Translations under genes and position numbers: made by a program | Part shown: one piece after another, positions 7,463 through 16,289 of the stretch | Layout of the letters: each line of letters opens with the position of its first letter | Numbering within the stretch: the stretch's first letter is position 1 | Source: a virus | IMG/VR virus record: IMGVR_UViG_3300027985_000872 | Coordinates: 102,619 to 166,618 of that record | DNA length: 64,000 bases | Direction: 5' to 3' (one strand) | Notes under the pieces: generated by a model | The model's database searches: none | Seen by the model: the letters and a program-made list of their open reading frames with translations, nothing else | What the model was told of the DNA's origin: nothing

Positions 7463-9682
7463 TTACGCTTCGCTTATTTTTCTTGAAAGAGTGATATCTG
7501 CAAGAACAAAATCGATACCTTCGACTAACTTAGCAATAACAGAGATATTGATTGTATTACCCTCAATTTTAACAACCAGCGATTTAAATCCATTAGGGGC
7601 ATCATCAGATTGAACTGTAATACCTTGAGATAGGTATGTTGCTAAGATTGATTCACAAGTTGATTTAACCTCTGCGGCATTAACTGTATTTTTAACACCA
7701 ACATAGATTTTCTCTAATTGATCTCTAAAGTCAAATGCGAGAATATCTGCAGCATAAATAACGTTTCCACGATTCCATACCCAGTTTCCGTCTTTACCGT
7801 ATGTAGTGTTATCTACAGTTACTTTAAATCCACCAGATTGTGGAGCTTCTAGGAAAGTGATTCCGTTTTTAATTGCTTGCTCATATTGAGTTCTTGGATC
7901 AAAATCTGTTTCAATATCTACTTCAGCAGTTCTCATAGGTTGAGCTGTATGACGGATACCAGCCACATTCATATACTTGTTAGTTAATGGAGTTCCGATT
8001 GGAGATCCTGCTCTTGCTCCAGCTATATTACAAGCTAATGCCCATGGTTGGAACCACTTGATATTCCCTTGAGAATCAATATTTCTAACATCTTGAATAC
8101 ATAGTTGAACACGTCCGTATGCCAAGTTATTAGCGATATCTAAGCAAGTATCACCACTTGTGTATCCAGAACTAGTAGTAGAGAAGTAACCTTTCCATGA
8201 AAGATAACCCTGTCTTTCAGATCTATTTTTAGTAGTAGCCATTTTACTTAGATGCGTCTTAACACCTTGATGTACGGCATCGATAGTATATGTTGAACTT
8301 GAATCAGTGAGACCGTCAGCAATATCAGCCGTAGCATCTCTTGAGAACAGAGGAACAACAGCATTTAATCTGATGCCTTCAAAAGCTAATAAAGCATTTG
8401 TAACACTAGCACCTGTTGTAGCTCCAAGAGCACCAACTACAGTATTTAAGAACGTTTCTGCTTTAACTTCAGGTAAACCTGTGATAGTTTGTGACGCATC
8501 TAATTCTTGATGATAGATGACTGCTGATTCACTACAGAATTCTACAAACTCATAATAATCTTTCTTAATTCTTACAGGTTTATTTCCAGTAACAAAATTA
8601 AGCGCTGATACAGCTGAAACAGCATCAAGAACTGAAGGAGAAAGTTGATTATACAAGGTAGAAGAAAGTGCAAACACCCAATCTGCTTCTAGATTCAAAT
8701 CATTCACTAACTCAATAAGGGTATCATAAGAGCTAATCTTATAGTCTGTATTAGCAGCATCTACTGTTAATCTTACATAATCGCTATCATGATCTACTGT
8801 CACAGAAGCCGCAGTTCCTGCGCCAATGTATTCGGCAGTAAGAACAATATTTCCACCAATTGTATCAGTTTCTGTAATAAGTTCTTTTCTCTGCTCTATA
8901 GTGATAGTTGCAGCAGATTCAATACTTGAGAATGTAATACCCGCAGCATGACCGATAGCAGCAAGGTCAACACTGGTTTCAATCTCAAAAGATTTACCTA
9001 AACCATTTTGATGTGCTGTAGCATCTGCATCAACAGTGAATACAAGATAATCACTAGCATCAAAACTTGCTGTAACACCTGTTAAATCATTATTTAACTC
9101 AGTTAATAATGTTGCTTGATCAGTTACAGAAGCAGATAATACAGTAATTGCTTGAGTGGCACCACCATTTAATTTAACATTAAAAGCTGTATCAGGTAAT
9201 GCTGCACAGGCCGCATCATTAAGAGCTACAGTACCAGTTACTACAGGAGCAACTTCCGCAGTATGAGAGACACTATAAACAATTCTGTTTCCTTCTTCAC
9301 CTGCAATTATCGATTTGATATACCCCATATTGTTAGCAAGGGTTAATGAAGCTTTAACAGAAGCATTAGTTTTATAGATATAAACCGCTTGAGCTCCATT
9401 AGGAATCGCACCATCTACTGCCGGTGAAAATAAAAAATTACAAGCATCCACAATTGGACCCGAACCATATTTAGCAATAATTTCAGGTACTTGCGCTGCT
9501 GTGTAAACATTATTCCCGATATCTTGTTCTTCACTACCAGGAATACCACGAGTTGATTCTCCAATAATACCTACCAATCCAGCAGGCCCTAATGGAAAAG
9601 CCCCACCTAAGTCAATTGTAGTCTTAGAGTAAGCACCTGGTTTGTAGATTGTGGCACCATTGAAACTTACGTTGATAGCCAT
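7463..9682 (-). CDS. Contractile tail sheath protein
   Basis: A 739-aa protein. The N-terminus has the sheath pattern: beta strand, then P-G-A-Y-S-K-T and G-P-A-G-L-V-G-I-I-G-E-S (residues 17-45). The middle is a large insertion rich in Ala/Thr/Val, typical of variable surface domains. The C-terminal third carries the conserved sheath domain with N-Y-LAYG-RVQL-I-DVRNID, F-EAPQSGGFKV and a final two-strand segment that donates to neighbouring subunits. The sheath contracts to drive the tube through the envelope. AAGGAG lies upstream of the ATG. It is the strongest evidence that this is a myovirus. Confidence 0.9.
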   Translation of the reverse strand: MAINVSFNGATIYKPGAYSKTTIDLGGAFPLGPAGLVGIIGESTRGIPGSEEQDIGNNVYTAAQVPEIIAKYGSGPIVDACNFLFSPAVDGAIPNGAQAVYIYKTNASVKASLTLANNMGYIKSIIAGEEGNRIVYSVSHTAEVAPVVTGTVALNDAACAALPDTAFNVKLNGGATQAITVLSASVTDQATLLTELNNDLTGVTASFDASDYLVFTVDADATAHQNGLGKSFEIETSVDLAAIGHAAGITFSSIESAATITIEQRKELITETDTIGGNIVLTAEYIGAGTAASVTVDHDSDYVRLTVDAANTDYKISSYDTLIELVNDLNLEADWVFALSSTLYNQLSPSVLDAVSAVSALNFVTGNKPVRIKKDYYEFVEFCSESAVIYHQELDASQTITGLPEVKAETFLNTVVGALGATTGASVTNALLAFEGIRLNAVVPLFSRDATADIADGLTDSSSTYTIDAVHQGVKTHLSKMATTKNRSERQGYLSWKGYFSTTSSGYTSGDTCLDIANNLAYGRVQLCIQDVRNIDSQGNIKWFQPWALACNIAGARAGSPIGTPLTNKYMNVAGIRHTAQPMRTAEVDIETDFDPRTQYEQAIKNGITFLEAPQSGGFKVTVDNTTYGKDGNWVWNRGNVIYAADILAFDFRDQLEKIYVGVKNTVNAAEVKSTCESILATYLSQGITVQSDDAPNGFKSLVVKIEGNTINISVIAKLVEGIDFVLADITLSRKISEA

Positions 9683-9773
9683 AATATTCTCCTTTACATG
9701 TTACTATGTCTTACATTCAGTATATAATTATATCAGATATTAATACCTAGTGTCTGTAAGTCATTTTTTTTTA

Positions 9774-10034
9774 TTATAGTTTAACACCATATTTTACTAA
9801 TTCTGCATCGTATTTTTCAATAGATTCTTTCTTAGAAAGTCCTTTAGACTTAAAATAAGACCAAACAATCTCTTTCATGTGATGTTTAGGTATCTTATTC
9901 TTTCTAAGATGAAACCATGAATCAAAAGAAATCTCAGCCTCAATAGGAGTAGTTTCTTTAACTTGTTCCTCGCGCTTCTTTTGCTCCATAGCTTTGATTT
10001 GTTTCTTTAAATCATTACTTTTTTTCTTTGTCAT
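9774..10034 (-). CDS. Small Lys-rich protein upstream of sheath
   Basis: An 86-aa protein with a highly charged helical N-terminal third (KKQIKAMEQKKREEQ) and an aromatic, basic C-terminus containing WSYFKSKG. AGGAG lies before the ATG at 10034. It is in the virion operon between a neck-type protein and the sheath. The family is not recognised; small genes here can encode tail completion or assembly factors. Confidence 0.6.
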   Translation of the reverse strand: MTKKKSNDLKKQIKAMEQKKREEQVKETTPIEAEISFDSWFHLRKNKIPKHHMKEIVWSYFKSKGLSKKESIEKYDAELVKYGVKL

Positions 10035-10045
10035 AAAATCTCCTA

Positions 10046-10711
10046 TTAGTTAGATAACACAGGTGGAACTAACTCTAAATCTTCTGTATCATTCTCTCTA
10101 TCATACTGTATTTGTATATCTACATCATTTATTTCTGTGTAATCATCATCATCAAGATAATTTTGAACTGTACACTTAAATCTAATCCATCTGCTCCATA
10201 TATTTTCTGCCATATATTGACTATCTTTATTATATTCTGAAGCACTAAATGTAGTCAACTGTAAACCTAAGTTTCTCATTGATGATTTTTCTTTATATAA
10301 TAAATAGTTAACTATATAATACATCCACAATACATGATCTTTTGATTTAGAAGCATGAATACCAATATCAAGCATTACACTCATTGGATTAACTAATTCA
10401 TCTGCTTCTTCTCCCATACCGAAATAATCACCAATAGACGCTTTACCCTCATCATCGGTTTCACTTGCTAAATGAATACTAAAACAAGGTACTTTCTGCG
10501 GATCGAAGGAGAAAGATTGTACAGCTGGTAAGCGCGCACCAGTAAACCAGTTCCAAATAGAATCTACGTACTCTGTACCGTAATGATTCATTAACTCATC
10601 GGTTTCATATTGAGCAAATATACCTCTAAATATGGTTTCATTGTTTTTTAATTTAGCAATGCCATTTGCTATTGTTTTTTGAAGAACAACTTCTGGTAAA
10701 ACAAAACTCAT
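10046..10711 (-). CDS. Neck or tail-terminator-type virion protein
   Basis: A 221-aa protein. I use the ATG at 10711, which overlaps the preceding stop as ATGA and has AGGAG 9 nt upstream. A TTG two codons earlier is in frame. It has mixed alpha/beta composition with an acidic C-terminal tail, and no recognised motif. Its position just before the sheath, after another neck-type gene, suits a tail terminator or connector protein. That role is inference from gene order only. Confidence 0.55.
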   Translation of the reverse strand: MSFVLPEVVLQKTIANGIAKLKNNETIFRGIFAQYETDELMNHYGTEYVDSIWNWFTGARLPAVQSFSFDPQKVPCFSIHLASETDDEGKASIGDYFGMGEEADELVNPMSVMLDIGIHASKSKDHVLWMYYIVNYLLYKEKSSMRNLGLQLTTFSASEYNKDSQYMAENIWSRWIRFKCTVQNYLDDDDYTEINDVDIQIQYDRENDTEDLELVPPVLSN

Positions 10712-11313
10712 ACCCAATCACTCCTATGCTTATCCATTATTTCTTGAATAGCATCGTCTATAGCAAGACCCATTCTAGCATTAATATCCATTAATGTTAA
10801 AGTCATATCTAATTTTTTACCAGGATGTACCCATTTTGTACTAGCATCTTGTTTACTAGAGGCTGTTCTAAAATCGACATTCCCAACATCATCCTTTCCA
10901 GTTTTTCTAGTAGCATTAATCTGTCTCATTGCTTCAACAGTCGTTAGTGCTTTCTTTTTTTGTTTAAGAGGTATTACTTTATATAAGGATCCATCTTTTG
11001 CTACTTTAGCATTTTTTAATAACTTTGGTAGCATAGGAAATGGTGGTGTAGAAAAGTCAGTTTTCCCTGAATCTGTGGTTATCTCATAACTAGATCCAAA
11101 TTTTGTCATTCTTAATTGTTCAACAAAATCTTCTATACCTTCCGCAACACCTTCTTTTTTAGCCTCTTGCATATACTGCTCAATTATATTATCGACTCTT
11201 TGTAATATCTCCCTATGAGCTTCCTTACAAATAATAGATATAATGTTCTCAGGTCTACCTCGCAACCTCAGATCTTGTCTGAATTTATCAATTTCCATGG
11301 TTGCATCTAACAT
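10708..11313 (-). CDS. Virion neck/completion-type protein
   Basis: A 201-aa protein with an N-terminal amphipathic helix, a central Lys/Thr-rich region and a helical C-terminus. The family is not recognised. The gene is coupled to both neighbours: it starts 1 nt after the upstream stop and overlaps the next start by 4 nt. In myovirus operons this position normally holds head-completion or tail-joining factors, so that is the working guess. Confidence 0.5.
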   Translation of the reverse strand: MLDATMEIDKFRQDLRLRGRPENIISIICKEAHREILQRVDNIIEQYMQEAKKEGVAEGIEDFVEQLRMTKFGSSYEITTDSGKTDFSTPPFPMLPKLLKNAKVAKDGSLYKVIPLKQKKKALTTVEAMRQINATRKTGKDDVGNVDFRTASSKQDASTKWVHPGKKLDMTLTLMDINARMGLAIDDAIQEIMDKHRSDWV

Positions 11314-12807
11314 TTATTTCTTCTTTTTAACCACTTTTGCTTTTAAGTCATTTAAGAAGTTTTGTTTATCGTAATTATTCCATTCTTGTCCAAAAACAAT
11401 ACGTATTCTTCCGTTTGGCTCTATAATGACCTGTGGTTTTGACATATACATATATTCATTATTGTAGACTGTTTCTGGATTAGCTGGATTAGCTGAATAA
11501 GCCTCTACTACTTCTGGTTCACGGCTCATCGATTCAACTTTATTTTGCAGTTCCAGTAATTTAGCTTCCAACATCTCTAATTCATTACCTGTATCATGAC
11601 ACAACTTATTATGTTGTGCAGCTATCTCATGACTAAATTGCTCTAACTTATCAAATAACTTAATTATTCGACCTTCGACTTCACTGATATCTATGGCATT
11701 ACCATGACGAATTTCAGTTCTCATGTTTTCCATCTCAGTATAAATATTAGCTAGGTTATGACGCTTATAATTATCTACTAGTTGATGTAATCCACCCTCT
11801 ATAGTATTATCTGATAAATGTTCTTCACTTAATACTTGTAGTTCAGGTTCATCTTCTGGCATATACCATTCAAAGACACTCATAATATCAGCGGTTAACA
11901 TAGGAAGTGATTTATGAGAGAATTGATGAATTACTTTTTGACCATCTGATACTCGACCTGAGTACATATCGTTGACATGTTTTCTAATACTTAATATGTA
12001 ACCATCAAGCTTAATATCTCTAAACTCTTCATCTTCCATATCAGATACAGCATCCCTAAGCATTCTGAAAGCACCATTGCCAATCAAACGCAACGCATCA
12101 CCATGACTTATATCAAATACGGCATCACGTCCATCAGGGCCTCTTAGTATATTTTTCTCTAATTTCTCTTTTGCTACTAAATATTTTAATGAACTTTTTT
12201 TGACCATACAGTGATGTGAGTTGAGATAAGCTTCAATACCCTTTAACGAGCAGTGACGTAGACGAGTGTCATCAATTAATATATGAGGTTCAATAAACTT
12301 CCAGTTCTTCATCTCTTTTGTGTTCTTAATCTTCCCCTTATAATCACGACATACGAATGTTTTGGAGTCATTCATCTGCGATCTAAAAGAGCCAACTTCA
12401 AACATCTCACCACACACGATTCCTGCTTCTTCTCTAGTTTCTCTATGTGCTGCCTCTTCAAAAGTTTCTCCCGGATCAACGTGTCCACCTGGTGTACCTA
12501 ATCTTCCACTTTCTGTACACTCTCCAACTAAGATTCTTCCTTTATTATCTACGACTATAACTCCAGCGCCCTGTCCACGATAAAATTGTTCAAAACTTTT
12601 TTTTACATCTTTTTTCTTCTTTTTCTTATCTTTTTTCCATGAACCTCCACGATCGTTGTTTTTGGATTCTGGTGCACCACTATCTGGTGCAGAATATTTA
12701 GCAGCAACACTCTTTGGTGGTCTACCACGAGCATGATCTTTTGACTCTTTACCATGAAGGATAGCCATCATCATTCTGTATTGACGTTTAGATGCAGCTT
12801 TTGGCAT
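11314..12807 (-). CDS. Virion-operon protein with embedded Nudix hydrolase domain
   Basis: About 497 aa from the ATG at 12807, which has GGAG 7 nt upstream; the ATG at 12819 lacks a good site. The N-terminus (SKRQYRMMMAILHG, then RGRPPKSVAA) resembles a short block common in phage structural proteins. A Lys-rich linker follows. A complete Nudix box lies at residues 107-129 (GGHVDPGETFEEAAHRETRE then EAG), with all the Gly/Glu/Arg positions of GX5EX7REUXEEXGU. Nudix enzymes hydrolyse nucleoside diphosphate-X substrates. The C-terminal 250 residues are helical, with a coiled-coil stretch and no recognised fold. A Nudix enzyme fused into a structural-operon protein is unusual. Confidence 0.75.
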   Translation of the reverse strand: MPKAASKRQYRMMMAILHGKESKDHARGRPPKSVAAKYSAPDSGAPESKNNDRGGSWKKDKKKKKKDVKKSFEQFYRGQGAGVIVVDNKGRILVGECTESGRLGTPGGHVDPGETFEEAAHRETREEAGIVCGEMFEVGSFRSQMNDSKTFVCRDYKGKIKNTKEMKNWKFIEPHILIDDTRLRHCSLKGIEAYLNSHHCMVKKSSLKYLVAKEKLEKNILRGPDGRDAVFDISHGDALRLIGNGAFRMLRDAVSDMEDEEFRDIKLDGYILSIRKHVNDMYSGRVSDGQKVIHQFSHKSLPMLTADIMSVFEWYMPEDEPELQVLSEEHLSDNTIEGGLHQLVDNYKRHNLANIYTEMENMRTEIRHGNAIDISEVEGRIIKLFDKLEQFSHEIAAQHNKLCHDTGNELEMLEAKLLELQNKVESMSREPEVVEAYSANPANPETVYNNEYMYMSKPQVIIEPNGRIRIVFGQEWNNYDKQNFLNDLKAKVVKKKK

Positions 12808-12860
12808 ATAAATCTCCATTATTTTAAGTTGTACTCTTATATTGTATCAGTTATAACTAG

Positions 12861-13670
12861 TTAACTCTGTTCTTCTGCTTGCATAAGAAAATCTCTCTTA
12901 ACCAATACTTGCTGTGGAAGTCTTCTAGCTATTTTCTCACCTGTTGCAATATTATATTCTTGAGTAACCCTCATTTCATGCATTACATTTTGCACAGTAT
13001 ATACTGGATTCGTAGTATAAGTTATTGATATTACTTCACCAATATCATTTAATTCATCATATTGAGGTTCAATAAGCCAATGAATATCACCATCTGAAGT
13101 GATCTCATAATCAGTATCTTCTATATATTCATATAACGACCCATTTACAACTGCAGTCATGTAATCTATACAAACAATCGGGTATCTTAATCTAGTGATT
13201 TTATTAGTGCTTGATTTATATTCTATTAGGTCATTCAATCTAACTTCAAAATCAGGACAATAGAGTTGATCGAATGTGCTAAAGTCAGCCTGTTGACCAT
13301 TATTATATTCTGCTGGGAAAGTTATCACTGCTGTACCGATTTCCCACACTCCTTGAACTTCAAACATTTTCTCAAGTGAATTAGAAGTAAATGCACCCCA
13401 AATTTCTCTTTGATCTGACGTTCCGGGGAATGTATCGTGGTATATCATTTGAGAGTTATCACAAAAAGGACAGTCAGGTGTATGATTATTTTCATGTAAA
13501 CCCTTCATATTTGGACATGGAGCAGCCACTCTATGTATGAAGCGAATTCCTCTGTTATTTAATAGTTGATCCCAGGCAGCACCACGTATACTTGGATCAG
13601 CAATCTCATACGGCATAGGTGAAGGTGTCGATCTGCTGGATTTATTATATTGTTGACTAGGTTTCTTCAT
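12861..13670 (-). CDS. Neck/head-tail connector-type protein with Cys cluster
   Basis: A 269-aa protein and the first gene of the minus-strand virion block. It has a possible metal site in the N-terminal third: APCPN, then 14 residues later C-P-F-C. The rest is beta-rich with many acidic residues. TAAGGAG lies upstream of the ATG. The family is not recognised; position before the tail genes suggests a neck component. The promoter for the operon probably lies in the 13671-13756 divergent region. Confidence 0.55.
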   Translation of the reverse strand: MKKPSQQYNKSSRSTPSPMPYEIADPSIRGAAWDQLLNNRGIRFIHRVAAPCPNMKGLHENNHTPDCPFCDNSQMIYHDTFPGTSDQREIWGAFTSNSLEKMFEVQGVWEIGTAVITFPAEYNNGQQADFSTFDQLYCPDFEVRLNDLIEYKSSTNKITRLRYPIVCIDYMTAVVNGSLYEYIEDTDYEITSDGDIHWLIEPQYDELNDIGEVISITYTTNPVYTVQNVMHEMRVTQEYNIATGEKIARRLPQQVLVKRDFLMQAEEQS

Positions 13671-13691
13671 AGTAACTCCTTAATACTATTA

Positions 13692-13697
13692 ATTATA
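13692..13697 (-). promoter_or_regulatory. Extended -10 promoter for the virion operon
   Basis: The minus strand reads TTTGGTATAATTA, about 25 nt before the 13670 start. There is no clear -35. It faces a similar box for the plus-strand array, making this a divergent control region. Confidence 0.55.
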
Positions 13698-13744
13698 CCA
13701 AATTTCAACTTATCATTTATTTAACTATGATCTTTATTTATCGG

Positions 13745-13750
13745 TATAAT
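13745..13750 (+). promoter_or_regulatory. Extended -10 promoter for the plus-strand small-gene array
   Basis: The plus strand reads TCGGTATAATTA. Transcription should start near 13757, on top of the first ATG of the next frame, so the later ATG at 13817 is the better start. Confidence 0.55.
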
Positions 13751-13816
13751 TAGAATATGAATCAGAAAAATGATATAATACATAAAGAAGATGAATCAAC
13801 TCAAGGCGATGAAATC

Positions 13817-14128
13817 ATGACCTGTTCTTTATCAAAAAAAGCAATACTACAGAAAATCATTAAAGAGGAAGGAAGTTGCGAGTGGATAATTGATGAATAT
13901 TCTAATCAAGATATCTGCCACCTATGTCCTTTTAATACCTTAAAGAAAAAAGATAAATTTAATTTCTTCTGCTGTTATGAAGCCGTTAATGGTACAGCTC
14001 AACCAACAGAGGAAGAAGCAAATCGGAAATATAAAGAGACTGCTATACAACTATTAATAGATATGATAGTTGAAGAAGAAGTTTTAGGTAAAGATTCCGA
14101 AGACTTTGAGAGCGTATCGTATGAGTGA
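13817..14128 (+). CDS. B-type Cys-rich small protein
   Basis: A 103-aa protein if started at 13817 (AAGG about 10 nt upstream); an in-frame ATG at 13757 would add 20 residues but coincides with the predicted transcription start. It shows the B-type layout: a helix ending in E-E-G-S-C, then C-x2-C-P-F, then a paired C-C, then a long C-terminal helix. The cysteines suggest a small metal-binding or disulfide knuckle. It is the first gene of the plus-strand array and overlaps the next by 8 nt. Its tail has diverged from the usual ILLEE ending. Confidence 0.65.
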   Translation: MTCSLSKKAILQKIIKEEGSCEWIIDEYSNQDICHLCPFNTLKKKDKFNFFCCYEAVNGTAQPTEEEANRKYKETAIQLLIDMIVEEEVLGKDSEDFESVSYE

Positions 14129-14354
14129 AAAAGACATAGAGTTACTTGAAGAGATCGTTAATAAAAAAGGCGATTGTCTGAATAGACGCCTATGTGAGAG
14201 ATGTCCCTTTAGGCGTAAATGCTTACCAACTTTTCTAGATAGAACAACTAGAGTAACAAAAGCAGAACGCATGATTTTAGCATTAGAAACTATTACGAAC
14301 GCTATGTTGTTTGACGAGGATAGCGATGGTGAATATTTCGACAACAGAAGTTGA
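14121..14354 (+). CDS. B-type Cys-rich small protein
   Basis: A 77-aa protein from the ATG at 14121, inside the end of the preceding gene. The N-terminal pattern E-K-D-I-E-L-L-E-E-I-V, then G-D-C, is the B-type hallmark. C-E-R-C-P-F and a further C follow. The C-terminal helix ends in an acidic, diverged tail rather than ILLEE. It overlaps the first A-type microprotein by 29 nt. Confidence 0.7.
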   Translation: MSEKDIELLEEIVNKKGDCLNRRLCERCPFRRKCLPTFLDRTTRVTKAERMILALETITNAMLFDEDSDGEYFDNRS

Positions 14355-14466
14355 TCCTTGGGCGCCTCATGTTCAAGATATGTGGTTCACAATACAACTG
14401 CTATGTGTTCTTCATAAACTATGCCACATAGAAATGAAAAAACATGGGCCTATTAGTAAGTATTGA
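14326..14466 (+). CDS. A-type microprotein 1
   Basis: A 46-aa frame, the first of 28 tandem microproteins. The A-type core is W-F-T-I-Q-L-L-C-V-L-H-K-L: a short helix ending in K-L followed by a hydrophobic residue. Its start lies inside the upstream B-type gene and its end overlaps the next member by 23 nt. Function unknown. Confidence 0.6.
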   Translation: MVNISTTEVDPWAPHVQDMWFTIQLLCVLHKLCHIEMKKHGPISKY

Positions 14467-14662
14467 TTCTGTATCAGCACATCATATGTATAATATAATG
14501 CGTATACTGATTGTAATAGGTATATCCAACTACAGTAAAAACGATTCTTATTTTTTATCAGAAACATTTAAAATTCGACTCATAGACTTTATAACTACAC
14601 CAAGAGATGAATACTCCAAAGAATTCAGTTGGTATATTAAGTTTAGTAAAATAAATACATGA
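14444..14662 (+). CDS. A-type microprotein 2
   Basis: A 72-aa frame with a core M-Y-N-I-M-R-I-L-I-V-I-G-I, then an aromatic C-terminal half. An internal ATG at 14486 could be an alternative start. The stop overlaps the next start as ATGA. Confidence 0.6.
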   Translation: MGLLVSIDSVSAHHMYNIMRILIVIGISNYSKNDSYFLSETFKIRLIDFITTPRDEYSKEFSWYIKFSKINT

Positions 14663-14835
14663 CGTATTTAATCAATAAAGAAGATATACATATGTTCTTC
14701 AATGATCCGCGATATAGTTGCATTTGTAGATTAATGGATTTCTTATTATATCCACTCGATATCGTCGATGAGTCTTATATAGAGAATACTAGCATAAGAG
14801 ATTTCATAATGCGAGTAGATAACAATGATCTATAA
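14659..14835 (+). CDS. A-type microprotein 3
   Basis: A 58-aa frame coupled to the previous gene by a 4-nt ATGA overlap. Core I-C-R-L-M-D-F-L-L-Y-P-L-D-I, then R-D-F-I-M near the C-terminus, matching the family's C-terminal F-hydrophobic motif. Confidence 0.6.
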   Translation: MTYLINKEDIHMFFNDPRYSCICRLMDFLLYPLDIVDESYIENTSIRDFIMRVDNNDL

Positions 14836-15070
14836 TCCAAATTACTATCTTATAGATGATTTCATAGACATATTATGGCGCTTAAATATAGTTCATTGTA
14901 AATATACATATCACAATGAAGATCAAGAATTGATATGGATTGATGATAATATTTTTTATTTAAAAATTTTGGAATATTATGAAAGAATGGCAATACAGCA
15001 GAGAAAGAAAAAGAGTATCTTTTCAAGATTCGTTAAGAACGTGCAGGGAATTATGGCGCGTATTAGCTAA
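14825..15070 (+). CDS. A-type microprotein 4, extended
   Basis: An 81-aa frame. The N-terminal half has the family core D-D-F-I-D-I-L-W-R-L-N-I. A basic C-terminal extension (QQRKKKSIFSRF) overlaps the next gene by 92 nt, much more than usual. The extension may come from loss of an earlier stop. Confidence 0.5.
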   Translation: MIYNPNYYLIDDFIDILWRLNIVHCKYTYHNEDQELIWIDDNIFYLKILEYYERMAIQQRKKKSIFSRFVKNVQGIMARIS

Positions 15071-15245
15071 ATTAGAAGTCGGCTACGACTGGACACCATC
15101 TAGTTGGAATAATATACCTATACCCGTTGTTCCATTTGATGTGTGGATATATTTAAGCAGGTACACTCGTAGACATTGGTGGAGAGGTAATCAGTATAAT
15201 ATCCCAGATCGTATAATAGAAAAATTTTATAACGGAGAACTTTAA
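14979..15245 (+). CDS. A-type microprotein 5
   Basis: An 88-aa frame, Trp- and Arg-rich. Core C-R-E-L-W-R-V-L-A-K-L-E-V followed by a W, then V-W-I-Y-L near the C-terminal third. It is larger than typical members and shares 92 nt with the previous frame. Confidence 0.6.
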   Translation: MKEWQYSRERKRVSFQDSLRTCRELWRVLAKLEVGYDWTPSSWNNIPIPVVPFDVWIYLSRYTRRHWWRGNQYNIPDRIIEKFYNGEL

Positions 15246-15249
15246 TAAA

Positions 15250-15429
15250 ATGAAGTTTGAAGATCTAAGAGTAGTTAATATGGAAGGATTATTTGCTCTT
15301 GATAGTACTATTCAGTTATTTAGAACCCTATCAAGATTAAACTTATTTCCTATTGGGGCAACTCGCTTTACAAAACATTTTTTAAATTATGTGGTAAAAC
15401 ATGGACACGATAGATTATTTAGAGACTAA
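15250..15429 (+). CDS. A-type microprotein 6
   Basis: A 59-aa frame with core I-Q-L-F-R-T-L-S-R-L-N-L and the C-terminal K-H-F-L-N-Y-V-V-K-H-G motif, which recurs as VRKHG, VSRHG or .EWG in later members. It starts 4 nt after the previous stop and overlaps the next gene by 29 nt. Confidence 0.6.
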   Translation: MKFEDLRVVNMEGLFALDSTIQLFRTLSRLNLFPIGATRFTKHFLNYVVKHGHDRLFRD

Positions 15430-15613
15430 CAGTGATCTCACAGATAGCTTACTTAATTTAAGAATTAAAAGCACAATGAGAAAATTAGGTATATTACCTC
15501 ATAGGTTAACACTGGTAGAGATGCTTGAGGAAATGGATGTCGCGTGGCAGGGATGCGTATCACGGGGATTCACATTTAATAGAACAATAAAAATCGAGAG
15601 CAATAATGAATAG
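15401..15613 (+). CDS. A-type microprotein 7
   Basis: A 70-aa frame with core I-K-S-T-M-R-K-L-G-I-L-P. It overlaps both neighbours (29 nt and 8 nt). The C-terminal half is less conserved. Confidence 0.6.
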   Translation: MDTIDYLETNSDLTDSLLNLRIKSTMRKLGILPHRLTLVEMLEEMDVAWQGCVSRGFTFNRTIKIESNNE

Positions 15614-15779
15614 AAGATCACTTCTTTCACCACGATGGTGTCACACCAAAGACATGACATCGGCATGGAATTCCTGCATAATGTTATTAGATACTTTTAG
15701 ACTTCTAGATGTAGATACTGCACTTATTAATCCCAGCAAGATATACATATATAAATTTTGGGATGCCAATGCTGAGTGA
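15606..15779 (+). CDS. A-type microprotein 8
   Basis: A 57-aa frame with core C-I-M-L-L-D-T-F-R-L-L-D-V and C-terminal Y-I-Y-K-F-W. The start is embedded in the end of the previous gene. Confidence 0.6.
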   Translation: MNRRSLLSPRWCHTKDMTSAWNSCIMLLDTFRLLDVDTALINPSKIYIYKFWDANAE

Positions 15780-15996
15780 GTTTCAGATACAGATTATAAG
15801 AGAACAAATTAAATCTTGCGACGGTTTATATATCGGCGATAGACCACTTTGTTGTTTTTCACACTTATTAGGTGTATTACGTATTCTAGAAGTTGCCGCT
15901 CTTATCTTGTACTTTACCGATGTGATGGCCTTTGTTGATAGATATGCCGATAAGCCTCTTATCCCCGAAAAAAGCCCCCGGGGTAAAAAGAAGTAA
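15763..15996 (+). CDS. A-type microprotein 9
   Basis: A 77-aa frame with core F-S-H-L-L-G-V-L-R-I-L-E-V and M-A-F-V-D-R-Y in the C-terminal half, ending in a basic PRGKKK tail. It overlaps the preceding gene by 17 nt. Confidence 0.6.
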   Translation: MPMLSEFQIQIIREQIKSCDGLYIGDRPLCCFSHLLGVLRILEVAALILYFTDVMAFVDRYADKPLIPEKSPRGKKK

Positions 15997-16010
15997 AAAA
16001 AGAAGTAACC

Positions 16011-16289
16011 ATGAGATCAGTAGCCAGCAAAAACTATAACATAGCAATAAGATTATTCTTAACGTGTGATCTGTTAGATCTAATGCCCGAGTCATGGACT
16101 AACCTAGACGTTGGTGACTACTGTGCCATAGCTTTCAAAGATCATCCATATCAGACTCAATACGTTAAATCGTACAACAGCGTATTTGATCTGATATATA
16201 GCATGAATAAATTAGATATAAGTCTATCAAGTTGCTCATTATTTTACCTATGGAAATTTACGAAGAACCACTGGAGCTATCATGAGTAA
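16011..16289 (+). CDS. A-type microprotein 10, possibly a duplicated core
   Basis: A 92-aa frame that appears to hold two family cores: I-R-L-F-L-T-C-D-L-L-D-L-M near the start and F-D-L-I-Y-S-M-N-K-L-D-I in the second half. It may be a fusion of two adjacent members. It overlaps the next gene by 8 nt. Confidence 0.55.
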   Translation: MRSVASKNYNIAIRLFLTCDLLDLMPESWTNLDVGDYCAIAFKDHPYQTQYVKSYNSVFDLIYSMNKLDISLSSCSLFYLWKFTKNHWSYHE

